Shown here in pieces: positions 1 through 6,308 of a stretch of 7,321 nucleotides of DNA. Within the stretch, counting starts at the first letter, position 1, and each line of letters starts with the position of its first letter. The translations under genes were made by a program, and so were the position numbers. The notes below the pieces were generated by a model. It searched no databases, was not told where the DNA came from, and saw only the letters and a list, made by a program, of their open reading frames with translations. Source of the stretch: an uncultured Porphyromonadaceae bacterium (lineage in GTDB: Bacteria > Bacteroidota > Bacteroidia > Bacteroidales > Muribaculaceae); assembly GCA_947175455.1 (NCBI GenBank), contig CAMWMW010000077.1:1-7321 (forward strand), written 5' to 3'.

Positions 1-35
1 CTAATAACCAAATGTAAAACTAAATTCATTCTTAC
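1..35 (+). promoter_or_regulatory. 5' leader of the susC-like gene
   Basis: This AT-rich stretch immediately precedes the susC-like start codon. It has no GGAGG-like Shine-Dalgarno sequence, as is usual in Bacteroidota, where A/T-rich unstructured leaders serve initiation. An ATG directly followed by TAA (12-17) is present but encodes nothing. I see no Bacteroides-type -7 box (TAnnTTTG), so the promoter probably lies upstream of the window. Confidence 0.45.
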
Positions 36-3000
36 ATGAAGAACAACTGTTTTCAGCTAAACAGGAAGTTTTGGGTGACAATGGCAATGCTGCTGACGCT
101 CGCGCTTCCCTCGCTGGCTCAGAAGATCACTGTCACGGGACACGTGACTGATGAGCAAGGCGAAGACCTGATCGGTGCCACGATTATGGAAAAAGGCACC
201 TCCAACGGCGTGTCTGCCGACATTGAAGGCAATTTCACCATCAATGTCCCGGCGAATGCGACGCTGGTTGTAAGTTATGTGGGCTACGACCCCATCGAGG
301 TTGCGGTCAACGGTCAGAAACATCTCAACATCGTGATGAAGACCAACGCGCAGATGCTGCAGGAGACTGTGGTGATCGGTTACGGTTCCGTAAAGAAATC
401 GGATGCCACAGGTTCAGTCGCAGTCATCAACCCGAATGAGGTCGACGCCAACATCTCGACATCCGCTCAGGACCTGCTCGTCGGTGCAAGCCCGGGTGTG
501 GTTGTCACATCGAATGGCGGTAGCCCTGAAGGCGGCGCGACTATCCGTATCCGTGGCGGCGCTTCTCTTAATGCTTCCAACGATCCTCTGATCGTGCTTG
601 ACGGTGTGCCTTTGAGCAATGATGGCATTAACGGTATGGCTAACCCTCTGGCAATGATCTCACCTGACAATATCGAGTCAATGACCATTCTCAAGGATGC
701 CTCGGCAACTGCCATTTATGGTTCGCGTGCGTCAAACGGTGTCATCATCATCACAACCAAGAGAGGTAAGAGCGGTCGTCCGCAGGTAAACTTCTCTGCC
801 AATGTTACTGTCAACCATGCCCGCAAGACATGGGATGTGCTTACTGCCCCTGAGTTCCGCGATATCGTAAGAAATCATTTCGGCGAAAACTCAGAGCAGG
901 CAGGAATGCTTTATATGAATGGTGCGGCTGATGAAAATACAAATACGGATTGGCAGAAGGAAGTGCTTCGCACTGCTGTCTCTCACGACTACAATCTGTC
1001 TGTAGGTGGTAAGGCAGGTTTTCTGCCTTATCGTGTCGCCGCTTCTTACACAATGAATAACGGTATCCTCAAAGATTCTCAGATGCAGCGTATGACTGCC
1101 GGTTTTAATCTTACTCCGGAATTCTTTGACGGCAAACTTAAAGTCAGCGCCAATGTGAAGGGTTACTATATCAAAAACCGTTTCACTGACGAAGGTTGCA
1201 CCGGAAACGCCATCGACGCCGACCCGACACGTCCGGTTTACAGCAACATTCCTACCCAGGAGGGCGCGCTTTTCCCTTATTATTATAATGGTTTCAGTTC
1301 CAACCTTTCAGGTCTGAACTGGAATGACCAGGGTACAATCAACCCCCTTGCCCAGGCTACAGATAAGGATAACACAGCAGACATCTATCGTTCGAACGGT
1401 AACTTGCAGCTGGATTATGCTCTCCATTTCCTTCCTGAGCTTCATGTCAACCTCAACCTCGGTTATGACGTGAGCAAGGCTACCAACAATATTCTTCTGG
1501 CGCAGAACTCTCCGACTGCATGGAATTCTTACGACAAGAACGGTGCCGGATATTCCACAAAGAGCTATGAGCTCCGCCGCAACACCCTTCTTGATTTCTA
1601 TCTTAACTATAAGAAAGATTTCGATGCAATCTATTCGAGCCTTGACGTGATGGCGGGTTATTCTTACCAGCGCTTCGATGCCCACGGATGGAGACAGGAG
1701 AAATATACCACTGCCGGTTTCCTTCTTCCCAATGATGCAGGTGGTCTTTATATCAATCCTGAATCAGAAAAGAATATCGGTCTTCCCTACAACTACTCGG
1801 AGTTCAATACAAACCCGGATAACAACTGGAATTCCGGCAACCTGGTGCTTGTGTCGTTCTTCGGTCGTCTGAACTATTCTTTCAAAGACACATACCTTCT
1901 GACATTCACATTGCGTGATGACGGAACATCCCGCTTCTCTAAAAACAACCGTTGGGCTCTCTTCCCCTCTGTAGCTCTCGGATGGAAGCTCAATAATATG
2001 CCATTCATGGAGAAGGTTGCCCAGGATATGAATGAGTTTAAACTTCGTCTTGGCTGGGGTCAGACAGGTCAGCAGGCAGTCGGTGGCTATTTTGATTACA
2101 TGCCTACCTACACCGCTTCGACATTCTACGGAGGTTCTTATTACCCAAATATGTATACGGGTTCTTATGGCTCTTTCATGAGTACATATTATCCGGCTGC
2201 CTACAACAAGAATCTCAAATGGGAAACTACCACGACCTGGAACGTAGGTCTTGATATGGCATGGTGGAACAATCGTCTGACGGTAGCTCTCGATTGGTAT
2301 CTTCGTGAATCAAAAGATCTTCTTTCCGCAGTGACATTCCCTCCGGGTGCAATGACCACAAACTCAATCATCCAGAATATAGGTTCATTACGCAATATCG
2401 GTCTTGAGGCTACAATCGGTGCACGTGTGATAGATACAGAAGATTTCACATGGAACACAAGCTATAACGTGGCTTGGAACAAGAATAAGATTACTAAACT
2501 TGTGCAGGGTGAGCTTGTCCAGCTCGGCGGTATCGGTTCTACAGGTCTTCAGGGTCAGGTTCACGCTGTGGGTTATCCCGCAAGCTCATTCTGGCTTCTT
2601 GAGCAGATCTACGATCAGGACGGCAAGCCTATCGAGGGTGCTTATGTTGACCAGAACGGCGATGGCGTGATCAACGATGATGACCGTGTGATCAAACACA
2701 GCCCCGACCCCAAGGTGACAATGACCTGGAACAACAACTTCTCTTATAAAGGATTTGACCTTTCATTCTCACTCCGTGCCAACATCGGAAACTACGTTTA
2801 CAACAATGTGATGGCAAAACGCACATTCTTCAACAACGTTTCTGTCAACAGTCGCTTGATGAATCTGGTTGACAATGATGTTTACTTCAATGGTGAACAG
2901 TATCGTTCGGATTACTATCTGCGCAATGCCGGTTTCCTTCGCTGCGACAATATTACTCTTGGCTACACCTGGGCAAACCTGTTTAACAATAATCTCCGTC

Positions 3001-3140
3001 TTCGCCTCTATGGCGCGGTTCAGAATCCTTTCGTGATTACAAAATATAAAGGAATAGATCCGGAGATCAATGGAGGTATCGACAATTCGACATATCCACG
3101 TCCTGTAAGCTATACAGTAGGTCTTATCGCAACATTCTAA
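36..3140 (+). CDS. susC: SusC-like TonB-dependent outer-membrane glycan transporter
   Basis: This protein should form the 22-stranded outer-membrane barrel that imports oligosaccharides using TonB/ExbBD energy, with the neighbouring SusD as its lid. Residues 1-28 are a signal peptide: basic start, hydrophobic core around 14-24, signal-peptidase-I-like site after SLA. Residues about 31-102 form a carboxypeptidase-regulatory-like beta-sandwich (GHVTDEQGEDLIGATI, then YVGY). A TonB-box-like segment ETVVIGYG lies at 110-117. The plug follows, with IRGGASLNASNDPLIVLDG (172-190) and the SusC-family signature LKDASATAIYGSRASNGV (219-236). The barrel runs to the end and closes with YPRPVSYTVGLIATF and a terminal Phe, the usual outer-membrane targeting end. 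At 1034 aa it is close to the family's usual 1000-1100 and appears intact. There is no N-terminal STN domain, so it should not signal to an anti-sigma factor itself. Met1 is preferred because Met16 would remove the basic n-region. The susD-like gene starts 19 bases after the stop. Substrate is inferred from neighbours, not from this protein. Confidence 0.96.
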   Translation: MKNNCFQLNRKFWVTMAMLLTLALPSLAQKITVTGHVTDEQGEDLIGATIMEKGTSNGVSADIEGNFTINVPANATLVVSYVGYDPIEVAVNGQKHLNIVMKTNAQMLQETVVIGYGSVKKSDATGSVAVINPNEVDANISTSAQDLLVGASPGVVVTSNGGSPEGGATIRIRGGASLNASNDPLIVLDGVPLSNDGINGMANPLAMISPDNIESMTILKDASATAIYGSRASNGVIIITTKRGKSGRPQVNFSANVTVNHARKTWDVLTAPEFRDIVRNHFGENSEQAGMLYMNGAADENTNTDWQKEVLRTAVSHDYNLSVGGKAGFLPYRVAASYTMNNGILKDSQMQRMTAGFNLTPEFFDGKLKVSANVKGYYIKNRFTDEGCTGNAIDADPTRPVYSNIPTQEGALFPYYYNGFSSNLSGLNWNDQGTINPLAQATDKDNTADIYRSNGNLQLDYALHFLPELHVNLNLGYDVSKATNNILLAQNSPTAWNSYDKNGAGYSTKSYELRRNTLLDFYLNYKKDFDAIYSSLDVMAGYSYQRFDAHGWRQEKYTTAGFLLPNDAGGLYINPESEKNIGLPYNYSEFNTNPDNNWNSGNLVLVSFFGRLNYSFKDTYLLTFTLRDDGTSRFSKNNRWALFPSVALGWKLNNMPFMEKVAQDMNEFKLRLGWGQTGQQAVGGYFDYMPTYTASTFYGGSYYPNMYTGSYGSFMSTYYPAAYNKNLKWETTTTWNVGLDMAWWNNRLTVALDWYLRESKDLLSAVTFPPGAMTTNSIIQNIGSLRNIGLEATIGARVIDTEDFTWNTSYNVAWNKNKITKLVQGELVQLGGIGSTGLQGQVHAVGYPASSFWLLEQIYDQDGKPIEGAYVDQNGDGVINDDDRVIKHSPDPKVTMTWNNNFSYKGFDLSFSLRANIGNYVYNNVMAKRTFFNNVSVNSRLMNLVDNDVYFNGEQYRSDYYLRNAGFLRCDNITLGYTWANLFNNNLRLRLYGAVQNPFVITKYKGIDPEINGGIDNSTYPRPVSYTVGLIATF

Positions 3141-3159
3141 ATCATCAAAAGAAAAATTT
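3141..3159 (+). promoter_or_regulatory. susC-susD intercistronic leader, A-rich, no Shine-Dalgarno
   Basis: The 19 bases between the susC stop and susD start are A-rich (AAAAGAAAAATTT just before ATG) with only a weak purine run. This fits Bacteroidota initiation. The short gap and lack of any terminator indicate that susC and susD share a transcript. Confidence 0.5.
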
Positions 3160-4935
3160 ATGAAATCATATATAAATAAATTTATCGCAAGTTCACTGGT
3201 GATGGCAGCAGCCGGCACTTTCACGGCGTGCGTCGGCGATCTTGATCAGGAGCCGAAAGACCCGTCGGTCGTTACTTCCGGTCAGTTTGTCGATAATCCC
3301 CAGGAATATATAGCCGGTCTGATGGCAAACTGCTATGCCGGCATGACAGTTTCGGGTCAGGGTGGTGCCGGATCATCCGATATCACCAGCCCGGACGCAG
3401 GTATGTCCTGCTATTCACGCGCAATCTTCATGCTCAATGAGTTCCCGACAGACGAAACCGCATGGATCTATTTCTCCGATGCTGGTGTCGAGGAGCTCGT
3501 GAAAGCCACCTGGGGTTCTGACAACCCTGTGCTCAATCTTGCCTACTCCCGTTTCTATACTCACATCGCAGTGTGCAACGACTTCCTCCGCAACATGAAG
3601 AATCTCGGGGACTGGGGTATTGACCCGTCGCAGCTGACATCTCCCGACGGAAAGCCCATGACGGAGGAGATCGCGCAGTTCTGCCTTGAGGCACGCGTGC
3701 TTCGTGCTTACTCATATTTTCAGGTCATCGACTTCTTCGGTCGCGCTGCTGTTGCTTGGGATGTTGATGATGCCGGCAACACAATCCCCTATGGAACAAT
3801 TCCTCCACAGGCTGAAAGCCGTCAGGCTCTATACAACAAGGTTGTGGCAGACCTCGAGGATGTGCTTGCCAACTGGCCTGCCGGTCACACTCCCAGATAC
3901 GGACGTATCGGCAAGGACGCTGTCCGCGGCCTTCTCGCCCGTTTCTATCTGAATGAGAAAGTCTTCACAGACGGCGCTTCAGATGCCGGTTGGAAGAAAT
4001 GTTGGGACATGTGTCAGCAGATCATCACTGATCATGATATCAATGCCAATCATGGTCTTGCTTCTGATTATCTCGCTCTCTTCGGTGCCACAAATGATAT
4101 ATTCATGCCGGGCAAGGCTTCTGCCGGAAACAATGAAATACTCATGGGTCTTCCTTATGACAATATGGACACCCAGAGCTATGGCGGAACAGATTTCCTC
4201 ATTATGGGTGTGATCGGTGACTTCGGTGACAAAGAGCTGACAAAAGGTTTCTGTAATAAGACATGGTATGGCTTCCAGTCCGCATGGGCTTGTATGCATG
4301 CTCGTGAACAATTTTCGCAGTTATTTGATCTGACCACTGACGGCCGTGCTTATTTGTGGCTGACGGAAGATGCCGGTTATACTATCACTAACCAGACTAT
4401 TTCGAAATTTACCGATGGCTACCTTCCCATCAAGTTTACGAACGTCAAGGCAACCAATGGAACTTATTATCGTTTCAAAGATCCTCAGACCCGTCTTAAC
4501 CGCATCTCTCCTGATGCTTCAATGACAGTGGAGGCAAACTATAATTTCTGTGATACAGATCTTCCTTTGATTCGTCTCGCCGATGTATATCTCATGGCGG
4601 CTGAGGCTTCTCTACACGGAGTCGGTTCAACTACCACCGGTCAGCAGTATCTCAATTGGGTTCGCCAGCGTGCCGGTCTTGCTCCGATTCAGAATATGAC
4701 TGCCGACAATGTGCTTGACGAGCGTGCCCGCGAACTTTATTGGGAGAATCTTCGTCGAACAGACCTCATACGTTTTGGTAAATTCACCGGTAACGCTTAT
4801 AACTGGAACTGGAAGAATGGTACGTCTGTCGGAACTGCAATTGCCGATTACATGTCTGTTTATCCTATTCCGAGCGCTATCGTGGCTTCTTATGCTGCCG
4901 GAACTTATCAGCAGAATCCGGGTTATGTGAAATAA
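3160..4935 (+). CDS. susD: SusD-like starch-type glycan-binding surface lipoprotein
   Basis: This is the lipid-anchored lid of the SusC transporter, which binds the oligosaccharide and delivers it to the barrel. Residues 1-23 are a lipoprotein signal peptide with lipobox FTAC, so Cys24 is the lipidated residue; Asp27 and Asp29 follow. The N-terminal SusD-like region includes ARVLRAYSYFQVIDFFGRA (178-196), a typical TPR helix of the family. The C-terminal SusD/RagB region includes LPLIRLADVYLMAAEA (468-483), ERARELYWENLRRTDLIRFG (521-540) and the closing YPIP...NPGY. By recalled comparison with B. thetaiotaomicron SusD, several blocks match that starch protein specifically: NEFPTDETAW (93-102), SYGGTDFL (340-347), FQSAWACM (372-379) and FTDG (417-420). 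Aromatic residues W102/Y104, Y341 and W376 fall where its maltooligosaccharide-binding aromatic arc lies, so an alpha-glucan substrate is inferred. At 591 aa it is somewhat longer than SusD (about 550). It is unusually Cys-rich for the family, with a CWDMC stretch at 281-285. A tandem TAA TAA ends the gene. Confidence 0.95.
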   Translation: MKSYINKFIASSLVMAAAGTFTACVGDLDQEPKDPSVVTSGQFVDNPQEYIAGLMANCYAGMTVSGQGGAGSSDITSPDAGMSCYSRAIFMLNEFPTDETAWIYFSDAGVEELVKATWGSDNPVLNLAYSRFYTHIAVCNDFLRNMKNLGDWGIDPSQLTSPDGKPMTEEIAQFCLEARVLRAYSYFQVIDFFGRAAVAWDVDDAGNTIPYGTIPPQAESRQALYNKVVADLEDVLANWPAGHTPRYGRIGKDAVRGLLARFYLNEKVFTDGASDAGWKKCWDMCQQIITDHDINANHGLASDYLALFGATNDIFMPGKASAGNNEILMGLPYDNMDTQSYGGTDFLIMGVIGDFGDKELTKGFCNKTWYGFQSAWACMHAREQFSQLFDLTTDGRAYLWLTEDAGYTITNQTISKFTDGYLPIKFTNVKATNGTYYRFKDPQTRLNRISPDASMTVEANYNFCDTDLPLIRLADVYLMAAEASLHGVGSTTTGQQYLNWVRQRAGLAPIQNMTADNVLDERARELYWENLRRTDLIRFGKFTGNAYNWNWKNGTSVGTAIADYMSVYPIPSAIVASYAAGTYQQNPGYVK

Positions 4936-4956
4936 TAATCAAACAAACGAAATCAA
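4936..4956 (+). promoter_or_regulatory. susD-susE intercistronic leader
   Basis: These 21 bases begin with a second in-frame TAA and continue as an A/C-rich, G-poor run (CAAACAAACGAAATCAA) up to the ATG. There is no Shine-Dalgarno sequence and no hairpin, so co-transcription and A-rich initiation are expected. Confidence 0.45.
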
Positions 4957-6231
4957 ATGAAAAAGATATCATTATTTACATTGCTCGTCATGGCGCTCGG
5001 TCTCGGACTGACAGGCTGCAAGGATGACACACAGCCACGTCTTGAGGTGCCGACGGAGTTTGTGCTCAATACTCCGGCGATGGGCGACCAGACATATATA
5101 TTCCGTGATGACGAGAACTACAAACCTCTCAATGACATCACATTCACTGTTTCCCAGCCTAATTATGGACTCGGTTGTACTCCCGATTATACTGTGCAGC
5201 TCGCAAAGAGCGAAGCGGATTTCGCCGCCTGGGATGCAGCGGAGAAGACGGGTGACACAGCTGAGGACAACGCTATTCTCGGAACAGATGAACTTCCATT
5301 GGCGTTCACTCTTGAGACCATTACTTCGTCAGCCCAGATCACTATTCCTGGAGAAGTGTTCTGCGCAGGTGTAAACGCTCTTTATGGTTTTGATCTTGAT
5401 AATTACAATCATAAGACTGTGCCTGTCGCTGTGCGTGTTCATGCGGCTATAGCGAATGCTCCACAGAGTGAAATCTGGTCGAATGCCATCAATCTTAATG
5501 TGTCTTCCTATATCCCTGTAACTGAACCCGGAAAGCTTTATCTGATAGGTCAGCCTACCGGATGGGATATCAATGCGGATCAGGTATATCTTGAGGAAAC
5601 CGGTATCGGTACCAAGATTTATTTCGGCAACGTGTTTATTCCTGCCGGAGAATTCCAGTTCCGCTTTTATAGCGCACTTGGAGACTGGGAGAGCAATGCT
5701 GTAGGTTCTCAGGATAATGACAGTCCTAAAGATATAAGCTTCACTGACGGTGTCTATGAAGGACCGGTGTTCATGGGTAAGAAGAAAGGTGATAAACTTG
5801 GTAAAGGCTCATGGCAGGATGCTTCTTGGGCTGGCGGTAATCTTGAGATTACAGTCGATCTGAAAACGATGACTATCAAGATGCAGATGGCTGAGCCTAA
5901 AAAAGTTTATCTGATAGGTGCTTTCCCCGGCTGGGACATCACTAACGATACTGCGCCTCTTGTAGAAACTCCCGGCGGTTCAAATATCTATAAGGGAACT
6001 TATAATATTCCTGCCGGTCAGTTCATGCTCCGTATCTATACAGACCTGGGTGATTGGGCTGTGGGATCAATCGGTGCGGAAGGTTCGGGTAATCCTGAAA
6101 TCACACTTCCTTATACAGGTAATTGTGTTAAGGATTCTCAGGCTAACTGGACAATCAGCGGCTGGGCCGGTGGTGAGGTTGACTTTACCTACGACATGAA
6201 TTCCAATACAATCGATATTCAGACTAAATAA
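4957..6231 (+). CDS. susE: SusE-like surface lipoprotein with two tandem carbohydrate-binding modules
   Basis: This protein should sit on the cell surface and hold polysaccharide near the SusCD importer; it has no visible catalytic domain. Residues 1-20 are a lipoprotein signal peptide with lipobox LTGC (Cys21). The next residues, KDD, match the known K-(D/E)2 form of the Bacteroidota lipoprotein surface-export signal. Residues about 28-185 resemble the SusE N-terminal Ig-like domain (FTVSQPNYG at 63-71). Two SusE/SusF-type modules follow at about 193-311 and 316-424. Each has YLIG..(P)GWDI, then IPAG(E/Q)F, an R(F/I)Y strand, LGDW and WAGG. Aromatics of the kind used to stack on glucose rings are kept in both copies. 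At 424 aa it is somewhat longer than B. thetaiotaomicron SusE (about 390) but has the same Ig plus two-module layout. The alpha-glucan assignment rests on the module family and on the starch-type SusD upstream. It could equally be named a SusF/SusE hybrid, because the two families share these modules. Confidence 0.9.
   Translation: MKKISLFTLLVMALGLGLTGCKDDTQPRLEVPTEFVLNTPAMGDQTYIFRDDENYKPLNDITFTVSQPNYGLGCTPDYTVQLAKSEADFAAWDAAEKTGDTAEDNAILGTDELPLAFTLETITSSAQITIPGEVFCAGVNALYGFDLDNYNHKTVPVAVRVHAAIANAPQSEIWSNAINLNVSSYIPVTEPGKLYLIGQPTGWDINADQVYLEETGIGTKIYFGNVFIPAGEFQFRFYSALGDWESNAVGSQDNDSPKDISFTDGVYEGPVFMGKKKGDKLGKGSWQDASWAGGNLEITVDLKTMTIKMQMAEPKKVYLIGAFPGWDITNDTAPLVETPGGSNIYKGTYNIPAGQFMLRIYTDLGDWAVGSIGAEGSGNPEITLPYTGNCVKDSQANWTISGWAGGEVDFTYDMNSNTIDIQTK
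5533..6228 (+). repeat. Tandem duplication of the SusE-type carbohydrate-binding module within the susE-like gene
   Basis: The module at 5533-5889 is repeated at 5902-6228. The protein repeat is YLIG..GWDI, E.G....Y.G...IPAG.F..R.Y..LGDW...(S)G, then WAGG and a closing Ile/Gln strand. Short identical DNA words remain in register at a 369-base spacing: TTTATCTGATAGGT at 5537-5550 and 5906-5919, and ATTCCTGCCGG at 5638-5648 and 6007-6017. The first copy has about 11 extra residues between LGDW and WAGG, around a Lys/Gly-rich stretch KKKGDKLGKG (residues 275-284). SusE and SusF family proteins are known to carry such tandem modules. Confidence 0.85.
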
Positions 6232-6254
6232 ACCGAAAGCAATTGTTCATATAA

Positions 6255-6288
6255 TCCGCCGGAGATAGTTCCGACCGGCTCCGGCGGA
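6255..6288 (+). promoter_or_regulatory. Intercistronic GC-rich hairpin between the susE-like gene and the fourth gene
   Basis: TCCGCCGGAG (6255-6264) and CTCCGGCGGA (6279-6288) are perfect reverse complements. They form a 10-bp stem with 8 G/C pairs and a 14-base loop. It starts 23 bases after the susE-like stop and ends 20 bases before the next ATG. No T-tract follows on either strand, so it is not a canonical intrinsic terminator. It may stabilise or delimit the upstream mRNA, attenuate read-through, or influence translation of the fourth gene. The structure is seen; the function is inferred. Confidence 0.65.
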
Positions 6289-6308
6289 CTCAAACAACTA
6301 AAGAAAAT

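Noticed and set aside
36..400. An N-terminal STN signalling domain or anti-sigma interaction in the SusC-like protein
   Set aside because: After the signal peptide the sequence goes directly into the carboxypeptidase-regulatory-like domain and the TonB box, leaving no room for an STN domain.
1308..1685. Minus-strand open frame of 125 codons inside susC
   Set aside because: It is fully embedded in the intact transporter gene, has no family resemblance and no plausible start context.
2769..3224. Minus-strand open frame of 151 codons over the end of susC and start of susD
   Set aside because: It lies opposite the conserved SusC C-terminus and the SusD signal peptide, and its product looks like reverse translation of beta-strand codons.
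6250..6255. TATAAT sequence before the fourth gene as a possible internal promoter
   Set aside because: Bacteroidota promoters use a TAnnTTTG -7 element, which is absent here, and no properly spaced upstream TTTG box was seen. The match overlaps the hairpin edge and is probably chance.
6255..6288. The hairpin as a standard rho-independent terminator
   Set aside because: No run of T follows the stem on either strand; the downstream bases are CTCAAACAACTAAAG. It is therefore listed as a hairpin of uncertain role.
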